From positions 485,999-549,998 of the forward strand of contig JAREIK010000748.1 of the NCBI GenBank assembly GCA_029783825.1: DNA of 64,000 bases, in the 5' to 3' direction. Positions 38,050 through 48,956 of this stretch are shown one piece after another. Every line of letters begins with the position of its first letter. Position 1 is the first letter of the stretch. The DNA comes from Sapria himalayana. Taxonomy: Eukaryota > Streptophyta > Magnoliopsida > Malpighiales > Rafflesiaceae. The notes beneath the pieces are model-generated. The model was not told the origin of the DNA, made no database searches, and saw nothing but the letters and a program-made list of their open reading frames with translations. Position numbers and translations under genes: made by a program.

Positions 38050-39222
38050 TTAGTTTTTGTAGAAAAAATACAAATGGAATAATGCTTTGGTGGTATCAGT
38101 GAAGGATAGATGGAAACACGTGGAAAGTGTGCGATACAATGACAAGCTTGAAAATGGAAAAAAAGTATGGTAAAGATGCAAAGCTAAATAGTATTCACCC
38201 TAGCATTTGGATAAAGTGCTGGGAATACTAAAATAGCGAGGAGTTCAAGTCCTAATGATAGGTGGCCTCACACAATCCTCGATCATTAAAAGTAGGTGAA
38301 AGACTAAGACCTTCAAAATATATAAGAAGTTCAAAAGTGACCTTCCAACATTTGATCGATCTGATATAATTATACTTTATTTTTTTATTATTTAATTTTT
38401 ATATTCAAAAGGATAATATTTGTGTGATAATAAATGATATACCTTAATAGTAACTAATATTTATTTTCAAGAGGCTAAGTTGAGACATCCATCGACAACA
38501 TTTGAGGTATTCAAGTGAATGCACAATAAGAAAGGTGGACCATTTGTGTACAAGCATTCAAAAGATATAAATGTGAGTTTTTCATTTTGTACTTGTAGTT
38601 TCATTTGACAATTGCAAATAATAAAAGAAAAAAAATTTAAAATATTAGTTGTTTGACATTAACTATAAATAAAATGAAAACTCAAGTATATTTTTTACCA
38701 TAACTAATAATTTATTATTTATGAACTCAATAAATACAATTACTAACCTTGTTTTTTAATAATATATAAAGATGCAATAGATTAATATTGTACATATTTA
38801 CCTTCAGGCTGTCAGAGTGAAGTGGAAAAAATAATGAGTGTATAGTCTTGGTACTCATGCATCTATATTTTATCCAGGTTCTATTTAGAGTTCTTCATCA
38901 TCTTCTTCTAATTACAATAATATGTTTGATAAGAGATTGCGAAAGAATATGTAGGATATTTAGGATACATTGCAAAAGAAAAATTAAGAGACAAAAAAAA
39001 TAGAAGATGAAAAAAAGGGAGGCTGAAAGATTGAAAAGAGATGAGGAAAGAATAAAAAAAGAGGAGAAAAGAATAAAAAGAGAGGAAGAAATGCAATAAA
39101 AGATTTTGAAGATGGAGAAAATTATATGCAGGTTGGCACATGCATCATCAATTTTTCATCATTTAGAAGGGGATCCATCCAGATCTCCAGAGGACAATAT
39201 TCACCAGGAGAAGGATTCATAG
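38050..39222 (+). pseudogene. Ptta/En/Spm-type transposase tail with coiled coil
   Basis: Pieces such as DRWKHVESVRYND (38107-38145) and HPSTTFEVFK, HNKKGGPFVYKHSKDIN (38485-38575) match the PF03004 plant transposase domain, which has a THxKKxGxFVxxxS motif. At 38920-39120 a run of Lys/Glu/Arg codons (KGRLKRDEERIKKEEKRIKREEE) predicts a coiled coil, followed by HASSIFHHLEGDPSRSPED and a stop near 39220. AT-rich spacers between the pieces look like introns. Confidence 0.7.
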
Positions 39223-39680
39223 TTAATAGTGTTTTTTTTTGCAATGTATATTCGTCATCTAAAATTATTATTTTTGTGTTAATGTTTTTTTAATTACTTT
39301 ATAAATTATGTTTTCACATTTATGGACATTTATGTTAGTTATCTGACATTTTATTCTATTGTAGATATTATGTGAATATCATTTGATGAATAATATGTGG
39401 ATGTATTTTTTTGGTTGTAGGTCATATAGTTTATGTATGTAATTATATATAGTATATATCATATAGAAACTACACAAATGAAATTTGTTGCTGTTTCATG
39501 TAATAGAAATAGAAAAAATCTATCTCTATTTATAGAAACATCATTGTGTAATCCATTTCTAAATTTTAAAAAGCATTATAGAAACGGAACTACTCTGTTT
39601 CTAAATCCATCACTATTTAACCATAGCTATGAAATTAGAAATGAAATTAAGCGTCTCTAATTTTATCTTTTCTTGTAGTG
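39223..39680. repeat. CACTA-1 right terminal region
   Basis: Non-coding. It carries several AGAAACGGA/GTTTCTAAA motifs (39483-39610) inverted with respect to the left end and closes with the terminal inverted repeat. The open frame 39433-39660 runs through these motifs and is not a gene. Confidence 0.7.
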
Positions 39681-39683
39681 TGT

Positions 39684-40620
39684 GATATAGTGTTATGAAG
39701 TGTAATGCAGTGTGATGTAGTGTGACACAATGTGACATAGTGTGAAGTAGTGTGACATAGTGTTATATAGTTTGATGAAGTGTGACGTAGTGTGATGCAG
39801 TGTGATGCAGTGTGACGTAGTGTGATGTAGTGTTATGCATTGTGACATAGTGTGATGCAATGTAATGCAGTGTGACGTAGTGTGACATAGTGTAATGCAG
39901 AGTGATGCTGTGTGATGAAGTGTGACACATTGTGATATAGTGCGACACAGTGTGACATAGTGTAAGGTAGTTCTAGGAAGTGTAACCCAGTGTAATACTT
40001 TGTAAGGTAGTGTGACATAGTGTAAGAAGGTGTAACATATGTGTAAGGTAGTGTAACATAGTGTAAGGAGGTGTAAGGCAATGTAAAGTAGCGTAACATA
40101 GTGTAAGGAGGTGTAAGGCAATGTAAAGTAGTGTAACATAGTGTAATGTAGTGTAACATAATGAAACATAGTGTAACACAGTGTAACATAGTGTAAGGCT
40201 GTGTAACACATTATAAGCCAGTTTAATGTAGTGTAATGAAGTGTAACAGTGTAATGCAGTGTAAGATAGTGTAATGCAATGTAAAGAAATGTTAGGTAGT
40301 GTAATGTAGTGTAAGGCAATGTAACACAATGTCAAGTAGTGTAACATATTGTAAGGTAGTGTAACAGAGTGTAAGTAGTGTAACATAGTGTAAGGTAGTG
40401 TAATGTAGTGTAAGGTAGTGTAACATAATGTAAGGAAGTGTAACGTAGTGTAACATATTATAATGCATTATAAGGTAGTGTAACACCGTGTAACATAGTG
40501 TAAGGTAGTGTAATGCAATGTGTAGTGAAATGTAGTGTAAGGCAGTGTAATGCAGTGTTTGGCAGTGTAACACAGTGTAACATAATGTAATGCAGTGTTT
40601 GGCAGTGTGACACAGTGTAA
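39684..40620. repeat. TAGTG/TGACA grading to TAGTG/TAACA satellite
   Basis: The five-base array resumes after the CACTA element. Units are TAGTGTGACA and TAGTGTGATG to about 39960, then TAGTGTAACA, TAGTGTAAGG and CAATGTAAAG. A longer unit with AGTGTAAGGAGGTGTAAGGCA is repeated near 40050-40125. The minus-strand frames (39693-40319 and overlapping ones) are repeat artefacts. Confidence 0.92.
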
Positions 40621-41727
40621 CATAATGTAATGCAATGTAACAAAATGTAACCCAATGTAACACAATGTAATGCAATGTAACGCAATATAACATAATGTAA
40701 CGCAATGTAACTCAATGTAAGGCAATGTAACTCAATGTAACAAAATGTAACATCATGTAACACAATGTAATGCAATGTAACACAATGTAATGCAATGTAA
40801 CACACTCTAATGCAATGTAACACAATATAACACAATGTAACACAATGTAACACAATTTAATGCTATGTAATGCAATATAATGCAATGTAATGCAATATAA
40901 TGCAATGTAATGTAATATAATGCAATGTAACACAATGTAAAGCAATGTAACTCCAATGTAACGCACTTTAATGAAATGTAACACAATGTAACACAATGTA
41001 ATGCAATATAATGCATTGTAACACAATCTACCACAATGTAATGCAATGTAGCACAGTGTAATGCAATGTAAGACAATGTAATGCTATGCAATGCATTGTA
41101 ACAAAATCTAATGCAATGTAATGCAAAGTAATGCAACGTAATGCAATGTAACGCAATGTAATGCAATTAAGGCAATGTAACACATTGTAACGCAATGTAA
41201 GACAATGTAACGCAATGTAATGAAATGTAACGCAATGTAAGGCATTGTAATGCAATGTAACGAAATTTAATGCAATGTAACGCAATGTAAGGCATTGTAA
41301 TGCAATGTAACGAAATTTAATGCAATGTTATACAATGTAACACAATGTCATACAATGTAATGCAATGTAACAAAATATAACACAATGTAACGCAATGTAG
41401 CACAATGTAATGCAATGTAAAGCAATGTAATGCAATTTAAAGCAATGTAAAGCAATGTAAAGTAATGTAATGCAATGTAACGCAATATAACACAATGTAA
41501 CACAGTGTAAGGTAATGTAAATCAATCTAAGGTAATGTAACACATTGTAATGCAATGTACTCTAATGTAATGCAATGTAATGCAATATAATTCAATGTAA
41601 TACAATGTAATGAAATGTAATGCAATGTAATGTAATATAATATAATATAATATAATATAATATTACATAATGTAACATAATGGGTATTTAATGTAATGGT
41701 TACATAATGTAACATAATGTAACACAA
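40620..41727. repeat. CAATG/TAACA and ATAATG satellite variants
   Basis: Units are CAATGTAACA and CAATGTAATG, with a 50-bp direct duplication at 41231-41280 and 41281-41330. From 41640 it turns into ATAAT and then ATAATGTAAC up to the second CACTA element. That last variant is the one seen on the far side of the element (51298 onward). Confidence 0.92.
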
Positions 41728-42185
41728 CACTACAAGAAAAATCCCATATAGCTAGGGATGATTCCCTAGCTAAATGGGCATTTTCCATCGTTAAACTAAA
41801 TATAACGATGGATTACTAATGAATTGGTTCCCTATCTAAAGTTCTCCTCACAAAATTTTAGCGAGGGAAAGAGTCACAAGCTAAAAATTTAGTGACGGAA
41901 AAATTCCTAGCTAAAAATAATAATTTTCCTAGCTAAATTAGAAAGCTAAATGAGATTTTCTGTCGCTAAACAGAAATAATGACAGATGATTTTCCAAGCT
42001 AAAGTGCTCATCGCTAAAATTTAGCGATGAAAATAGTCCATTGCTAAATAAATTTAGTGATGAAAAAAATCCATTGCTAAAATAAAGATATCCGGAGCTA
42101 AATTAGATAGGAAATTTTCTATAGCTAATTTAGTAAGGGAATTTTTGCTAGTAAATTTAGCTAGGGAAAATTTTCTAGGAAATTT
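41728..42185. repeat. CACTA-2 left subterminal repeats
   Basis: About ten degenerate copies of GCTAAAWTTAGCGAYGGAAA and TAGCTAGGGAA-like motifs in both orientations, mirrored at the right end. In En/Spm elements such clusters bind the TNPA-like protein. The binding role is by family analogy. Confidence 0.75.
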
Positions 42186-42857
42186 TCCCAAGTTATTTTA
42201 ATTTCAAAACTATTTTGAGAATTTAATTTTTTTTAAAATTTGTTTATTAAATAATTTAATATTTTTATATTAAATTGAATAAAAACGGAAACTATAAATG
42301 ATAATTTATAATTAACAAAAATTAAAATCATTTAATAACTTATTCTAATATAATATTTTACATAATTAAAATAAAATAATAACAAAGTTTTATTACATCT
42401 TATTCATTATTGTATCTACCAATAGTGCATAACGTATAATCTATCCATTCATTTATGTTACTTTCTCTCCCTCTACTCATTCGATCACCATTTTTCTACT
42501 GCAACAATGCTGCCTGAGTCACGACACGTCATGTCTAGTAAAAAATCCCAACACTTATGCAAGCTTTGTATGGGGAATATTGCAAGTACCATATTTGTAA
42601 GAAATTTAAACTACTCAATCAAATCAAAATAAAAAAAAAAGTAATGTTTTGATAAATATATAATATTGTAGTATATATGTAAATATATACTAGCATTCAC
42701 TCGTATATATAATACATAAATATATGTACATCGCAACTATAGTATTATGTGTACATATATACTGAGTACAAATATACTCAGTATATATGCACATAAAATA
42801 CTACAATATTATATGTATGTATATACTAAGTATATACATATGTATATACCACATTTG
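42186..42857. other. AT-rich spacer with a small inverted repeat
   Basis: No coding sequence seen. At 42655-42855 a TATATG-rich tract contains an inverted repeat: TAATATTGTAGTAT at 42661-42674 and its exact reverse complement at 42798-42811. Confidence 0.6.
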
Positions 42858-45225
42858 TTGCCGTTAGTGCTACTGTTGCTGCCGCTGCCACTCCCGCTCC
42901 CGCTCCTACTGCAGCTGCCACTCCCACTGCCACTGCCTCTCCCGCTGCCGCTGCCGCTCCGGCTGCCGCTACCACTGCCTCTCCCGCTGCTGCTCCCGCT
43001 GCCGCTGCCTCTCCCACTCCCGCTGCCGCTGCCGCTGTTGCTCCCGCTCCAGCTCCCGCTCCAGCTCCCGCTCCCGCTCCCGCTCCCGCTCCCGCTCCCG
43101 CTCCCGCTCCCGCTCCCGCTCCCGCTCCCGCTCCCGCTCCCGCTCCCGCTCCCGCTCCCGCTCCCGCTCCCGCTCTCGCTCCAGCTCCCGCTGTCGCTCC
43201 CGCTCCCGCTCCCGCTCTCGCTCCAGCTCCCGCTGTCGCTCCCGCTCCCCGCTCCCGCTGTCGCTCCCGCTCCCGCTCCCGCTGTCGCCCCCGCTGTCGC
43301 CCCCCGCTGTCGCCCCCGCTGTCGCCCCCGCTGTCGCCCCCCGCTGTCGCCCCGCTGTCGCCCCCGCTGTCGCCCCCGCTGTCGCCCCCGCTGTCGCCCC
43401 CGCTGTCGCGCCCAGCTGTCGCCCCCGCTGTCGCCCCACGCTGCCGCCCCAGCTGTTGCTCCCGCTCCAGCTCCCGCTCAGCTCCGCCTCCAGCTCCAGC
43501 TCCCGCTCCCGCTCCCGCTCCCGCTCCCGCTCCCCGCTCCCGCTCCCGCTCCGCCTCCCGCTCCCGCTCCCGCTCCCGCTCCCGCTCCCGCTCCCGCTCC
43601 GCTCCCGCTCCCGCTCCGCTCCCGCTCCCGCTGTCGCCCCCCTGCTGTCGCCCCCGCTGTCGCCCCCGCTGTCGCCCCCGCTGTCGCCCCCGCTTGTCGC
43701 CCCCGCTGTCGCCCCCGCTGCCGCCCCCGCTCGCCCCCGTCCACGCCCCCGCTCATCGCCCCCGCTCCGCCCCCGCTCCCGCCCCCTCCCGCTCCCGCCC
43801 CCGCTCCCGCCCCCGCTCCCGCCCCCGCTCCCGCCCCCGCTCCCGCCCCCGCTCCCGCCCCCGCTCCCGCCCCCGCTCCCGCCCCCGCTCCCGCCCCCGC
43901 TCCCGCCCCCGCTCCCGCCCCCGCTCCCGCCCCCGCTCCCGCCCCCGCTCCCGCCCCCGCTCCCGCCCCCGCTCCCGCCCCCGCTCCCGCCCCCGCTCCC
44001 GCCCCCGCTCCCGCCCCCGCTCCCGCCCCCCCGCTCCCGCCCCCGCTCCCGCCCCCGCTCCCGCCCCGCTCCCGCCCCCGCTCCCGCCCCCGCTCCCGCC
44101 CCCGCTCCCGCCCCCGCTCCCGCCCCCCCGCTCCCGCCCCCGCTCCCGCCCCCCGCTCCCGCCCCCGCTCCCGCCCCCGCTCCCGCCCCCGCTCCCGCCC
44201 CCGCTCCCGCCCCCGCTCCCGCCCCCGCTCCCGCCCCCGCTCCCGCCCCCGCTCCCGCCCCCGCTCCCGCCCCCGCTCCCGCCCCCGCTCCCGCCCCCGC
44301 TCCCGCCCCCGCTCCCGCCCCCGCTCCCGCCCCCGCTCCCCCCGCTCCGCCCCGCTCCCGCCCCCGCTCCCGCCCCCGCTCCCGCCCCCGCTCCCGCCCC
44401 CGCTGCCGCTGTTGCTGCCGCTGCCGCTGTCGCTTCCGCTCTCGCTGCCGCTGCCGCTCTCGCTGCAGCTGCTACTCTCACTGCTGCTGCCGCTGCCACT
44501 CCCACTTCCGCTGCCACTGCTCCCTCTTTCTCTGCCACTGCTTCCGCTGTCGCTGCTGCTGCTCCTCCCACGACCATTGCCGCTCCTATCGATGTCGCTC
44601 TTGCCGCTACCACTACCATGGCTCCTGCTGCCACTGCTCCCACTGCCACTGCTCTCGCTACCTCTGATGTTGCCACCACTTTTGCTGCTACTGCTGACGT
44701 TGCCGCCACTACCGCTGCCACTGTCACTGCGGTCGCTACCATTACTGTCGTTGATGCCGGAGTTGTCTCTAATGCCGTCGATTCCATCGATGCCGCCACT
44801 GCCATCGCTGCCACCACTTCTTCCACTCCCATCTCTTCTGCCGCTGCCGGTGCTTCCGCTATTACCATTGCTACTGCTGTTGCCGATGTTACCGGTGATG
44901 TCCCTGCTACCTTCATTGCCACTACCGCCGGTGCTATTGGTGCTATCGCTGCCTGTGCTGCCAATGCTGTTGCTGCTACCGTTGGTGCCGCCGCTACCAC
45001 TACTGTCGTTGCCACCGTTACTACTGTTGCGGCCATGGTTGCCGCTGCTACTATTGCCGCCGCTGCTGCCACCGCTACTACCACTGCTGCCGATGCTACC
45101 GGTGCTGCTGCTGATGCAGCCGGTACCACCGGTGCTACCGCTTCCACCGCCACCATAGCCACTGCCGCCACTGCCGGTGCTGCCACCACTACCATTGTTG
45201 CCAGTGCCACCAATGTCGCTGCTGC
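42858..45225. repeat. GC-rich hexamer/dodecamer repeat array
   Basis: A 2.4-kb GC-rich island in an otherwise AT-rich window. Subdomains: mixed GCTGCC/GCTCCC hexamers (42858-43045), nearly pure GCTCCC (43045-43180), GCTGTCGCCCCC dodecamers (43270-43440 and 43635-43720), a long GCTCCCGCCCCC dodecamer array (43770-44400) with a few slips, then decaying GCTGCC/GCTACC/GCCACT hexamers to 45225. Units are multiples of three and lack stop triplets, so up to 800-codon frames appear on both strands (42747-45158 plus; 43478-45250 minus) reading poly Pro-Leu, Ala-Pro, Gly-Ala or Gly-Ser. These are not evidence of a protein. Confidence 0.93.
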
Positions 45226-46326
45226 CAAAATAAAATCCAAGATCATTCATGTTTTTATATAAATTATATGCAAAATAAAATGCACCTTACTTTATTATAA
45301 ATCATATTTTAGGAAAATCTTGCGATGTAGGCTCTTTAAGAACACTAGAATTTTAAAAATAAAAAATAAAATTAAAGATAGAAATAAAACTTAATTTTTC
45401 GAGTGGACTCGTATAAACAAGACAGCTAGAAAATTAGGAGATAAAATTATTAATATTCAACATTTTTCATGTTGGTTATTTTTTGACCATTAATTTATCC
45501 TTATGTATTAGGTCTCTTTTCAGTAGGCAATATATCTCAAAAATAATATCATTAAAACACTTAAAAAATTCAAGTTTAATAAAAACTATAATAATTCAAA
45601 ATAAAAGTTAATACATGATATTTTATTCTTGGCCTAGAACTATAATTTTCATCATAGATTGTATACAAAAGCATGCAAAGCCAAAATTATTAAATATGCA
45701 ACAAGACATAAACTTCACCTCACTAAATATGATGAAAATTTCAAAATTTAATATATTTGTGTAAAAAGAATACAAAAATAACTAATCATTATGAAAATAT
45801 ATATTACATGAATATAATGAAGATCATATCTTGATACAATAACAAATATTTTTGTCCAATGATAATAAATATCAAGTTTGATACTCATCAGACATAATCT
45901 CTCTAAATTTTAGTGATAAGACTATCAAGATATTAACATCTCTTAAATCTCATGTTGAAGTGAAAGCCATGTGCATTAAGTAAGGCCTCCTCCCAATGCG
46001 TATGACAGCACATCAACAAGTATGTACATTCAATTTGAATTATACACATATATGATGAAAAAGAATAGGATTGACCAAGCTATGTCTAGTCTATTCACAA
46101 TTCCTAATTTATAGATAAAGCTTAACACGACATTATTGCATTGTAATTCAAATGTGGCATATACCCAAATATATTTTTTTATGTATGATTTTTATGATTG
46201 ACCTTTTCTTTAATAAAAGTAAATTACTATTTCTAAATTAGATAAAATAGAAATACTAATTTTTTGAACATTTCTAAGGAAACTCAAAAATAAAAAGAAA
46301 TAGGGACAAGCAACGAGCAAGAAATT
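45226..46326. other. AT-rich sequence next to the ZIP fragment
   Basis: No recognisable domain on either strand. It lies downstream of the ZIP exon's splice donor on the minus strand, so part of it could be captured intron 1. I could not find the next ZIP exon here. Confidence 0.4.
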
Positions 46327-46332
46327 ACTCAC
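46327..46332 (-). promoter_or_regulatory. Splice donor of the captured ZIP exon
   Basis: On the minus strand the exon ends CACGG followed by GTGAGTAATTTC, a good plant 5' splice site. This fits genomic capture and not a spliced cDNA copy. Confidence 0.7.
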
Positions 46333-47025
46333 CCGTGAAACAACATGTCGAACACCATCTCCATGTCACCATCACCAAATCCAAATCCATGATCATGCCC
46401 ATGCGCCATGCTATTATCCACCTTGTATCCATGATATGCACCCTATTCATGTGGATAATGTCTATGATGAGCAGCATGGGCATGAACCCCAACAATGTGC
46501 ATCCCATTCCCACTTCCATCTTCTTCACCAAACAACTTCCCCTTTGATCCGCTCAAGTTCTTCACATATGAAACCTACGTAGTATTTTTATAACTGACGA
46601 TTTGACACATCAACACATCCCACCTGCACGTTCACCTCGTGCCTGCAATGTTTTCTCTCATAGTATTGAGTCCCAACAGAATCCACTAGAAGAGTCAACA
46701 AAGATGCAGCCATAGCAAAAAAACTAGAAAAGAAAACTTAGTCCATGGATACTTTTGGCAAACATGGCTTAGATAATTCCTCTGGCCCACTAGAGAGCAT
46801 GTGAACAAAGCTAGTAGAAAGAATCACACCGGCAGAAAAAGTTTTTGCTGTAACAAAAAGATTCTCATCTGTTTGAAAAATTGGCACTTTTTTTTCAATT
46901 AGAGGAATGAAAATACCAACAACACCAGCAAGAAGGATCAAAGTTAAAGCAATAAATTTTTAGGATTAAGGCTTGTGATTCATCTCTGCAGTCATCAAAT
47001 TCAGACAAACTGCACTTTGTATTGC
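46333..47025 (-). pseudogene. Captured exon 1 of a plant ZIP metal transporter
   Basis: ZIP proteins of the IRT/ZIP class move Zn, Fe and related ions across membranes. On the minus strand the reading starts near [19 protein letters not shown] and shifts one base into [23 protein letters not shown] (TM1). It continues [23 protein letters not shown] (TM2), EELSKPCLP, then shifts again into FFAMAASLLTLLVDSVGTQYYERK (TM3). A His/Met-rich variable loop follows (HAHAAHHRH and HDHGFGFG-type readings, 46370-46500), ending at VRHVVSR. The exon stops exactly at a GTGAGT donor (minus strand, plus bases 46327-46332). Later transmembrane segments are missing. Frameshifts and stops make it a pseudogene carried inside the CACTA element. 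Confidence 0.88.
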
Positions 47026-48956
47026 AAATGAAGCTGATTGGGTAGCATGAACAAAAATAAACTAAAAATGAGTCTCAGTCAAAAAATATGTCAACCAATT
47101 TCTAAAGATTTTTAATTAAAAAAACCAATTTCAAATTCCTATGTTGAAAATTGGCATGCTTCAATTATTTTTATATGAATAGTCCCAACTCCATTGATTG
47201 ACTAACCATACTACAACACTCCCCAATTTTTTTTGATGAACTATTATCCAACTATTCTCTTTGTTGCATTTGTTTCTTCTAAAAAAAATTGTAATGTCTC
47301 AAAGTCAAATCAAAAAAAATTTGACCCAACTCAGCAATATGATCAATAGAGACACAAATATAACAATCAATTTGTTTTATATAAAAATTGATGGTTTTGA
47401 GGATGTTTCACATGTATCAGCATTTGCAGCCAGCAAAACAATTTGGTGTGTCAAACATACCATTACATAAATATTTGAGGCAAACACCAGTACCCTTATC
47501 GCATTTTGTTTATATATACACAAATATACTTGTGCTTGCTACAAATTTTGAATGATGGCATGGAGAATATTAAACCAAAAATAGAAAAAAATCAAAAATT
47601 ATGTTGCAGAATAACAAATTACTGTATGATTTGAAGAAAGAACAATCTCATATTTATTGACACCGAGTCAATTTGAGATTCAATTACATGAGAAAAAAGA
47701 AATAAAAACAATACAAAATCTACAATGGCTATGCAAAAGAACAGAATAGCTTACCCGGAGTATGTCTAACTTTCGATGTGAAGCAATCCAGAAGGAAGAA
47801 CTCCCAAGATCCTATGAAATCCAAAACATTGAACTAGCTTACCAATCAGATACATTCAATATCGCATACCTTTCAAAAATGGAGATAGACTAACCTCAAA
47901 AAACATGGAAAGGAAACTTCAAATAGAATAGGTGATTTTGTAATGCATTTGAAGGAGAATAGGTGGAAGCCTGCCTCTCCCAACAACGATTGGAATGAGA
48001 CCTTTGCGATATAGCAAGCATGGCACATGTTCCGTAGGAGTAGATTGGGAACTAGAAAGGGTGTCGACATTATTTGATGATTGGAGATTGACAATGCCTT
48101 CGAGAGGAAAGCACTCTAACATGTCGACACTTTCTACCATTTTCGATATAGTCAATTTGTTTGAAGTTGCAAAAAATGGCATACATATAATTTCGATATT
48201 TTATGTGTTTTAAGAAATGATCAAGATCAATATATGTCTTTCTTTTAGTAACAAAGGTTCCATTTACACTCTTCAATTGGGTTTAGATGATTTTTTATTG
48301 TGCATTAATATAGGTAAATAATATTAATATTGATTGGCAACTAATAACAGCTCCACTAGTTAGTAGTAGAGAAGGTAACAGTGTGTTGAGGATTTCATTT
48401 TATGTTGTAGATTCCCAAGTTTGATTTTTATTCTTGGATTGAAATCATATTTTATCTATACTTACCTAAGAATGAATTTAAAAGTGAATTCATACCTCAA
48501 TTATAATTTTGCCAAGCAAAACTCAAATGCTTCATTGATCACACACACACACACACACACAACAACCCTTAAGTAGCTAGTACACATGAAGGTGATTTGG
48601 GGTAGAAATATTTAAATCATTAAAAAAATAAATTTTGAGTGCACAAATTAGTTTATATGATAGAGATGAGCTTCAAGAATGTAATTTATTTTCCAAAACT
48701 TTTGAGTTTGAATCTCATCTTTGAATTAGTAACAAAATATTTTCTCAAGATTACCTAAAAGATAATGTTGAGAGAAACATTCATCTCTATGTAAATTTAA
48801 TAAAGATATATGTTGATATAATACCTTGATTGTTGGAGGAATCAGCATAAGAGAATTCAAAGAAAGAAAAAAAATGAGCCAAAACATTAATAAGGCAGCC
48901 TAAGAAATGATGAAAAATTTTGTTATCAGAGCCCAAATTGAAAATGTGGAATTTGA
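47026..48956. other. Unassigned CACTA-2 interior
   Basis: Mostly AT-rich with no family I recognise. A less AT-rich patch at 47910-48215 holds open frames on both strands (for example 47919-48182 minus and 47995-48213 plus) around two GTCGAC sites. It may be another captured fragment, but nothing identifies it. A CA repeat of about 11 units lies at 48540-48561. Confidence 0.4.

Larger units (their letters stand above)
32918..39680 (+). mobile_element. CACTA (En/Spm) transposon with decayed transposase
   Basis: It begins CACTACAAAAAAAAAGATAG and ends with TCTTTTCTTGTAGTG (inverted CACTACAAGAAAAGA). The 3-bp flanks are TGT on both sides (32915-32917 and 39681-39683), the duplication size of CACTA elements. 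Removing the element plus one TGT rejoins CAG-TGT-GATATAG, in register with the TAGTGTGATG repeat. Inside, in order, are a transposase-associated domain, TNP2, DUF4218, a probable DUF4216, and a Ptta/En/Spm-type (PF03004) domain with a charged tail. Subterminal sequence carries CCGTCACTAAAT and CTGTCGCTAAAA motifs. Confidence 0.93.

Noticed and set aside
38908..39141. 77-codon minus-strand frame rich in Phe/Ser/Leu
   Set aside because: It is antisense to the Lys/Glu-rich coiled-coil tail of the CACTA transposase.
39693..41730. Stack of overlapping minus-strand frames up to 208 codons with CYTxLHYVTL repeats
   Set aside because: All come from the TAGTG/CAATG satellite; three frames are open together, as expected from a five-base repeat.
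42747..45262. Very long frames (803, 590, 522, 497, 403 codons) reading Pro/Leu, Ala/Pro, Gly/Ser or Arg/Ser-Pro
   Set aside because: Hexamer and dodecamer units keep frames open on both strands at once. No unique domain or consistent start is seen, and frame shifts between subdomains are tolerated only because every frame is open.
46335..46547. 70-codon plus-strand frame with HVEHHLHVT
   Set aside because: It is antisense to the His-rich loop of the captured ZIP exon, which explains the composition.
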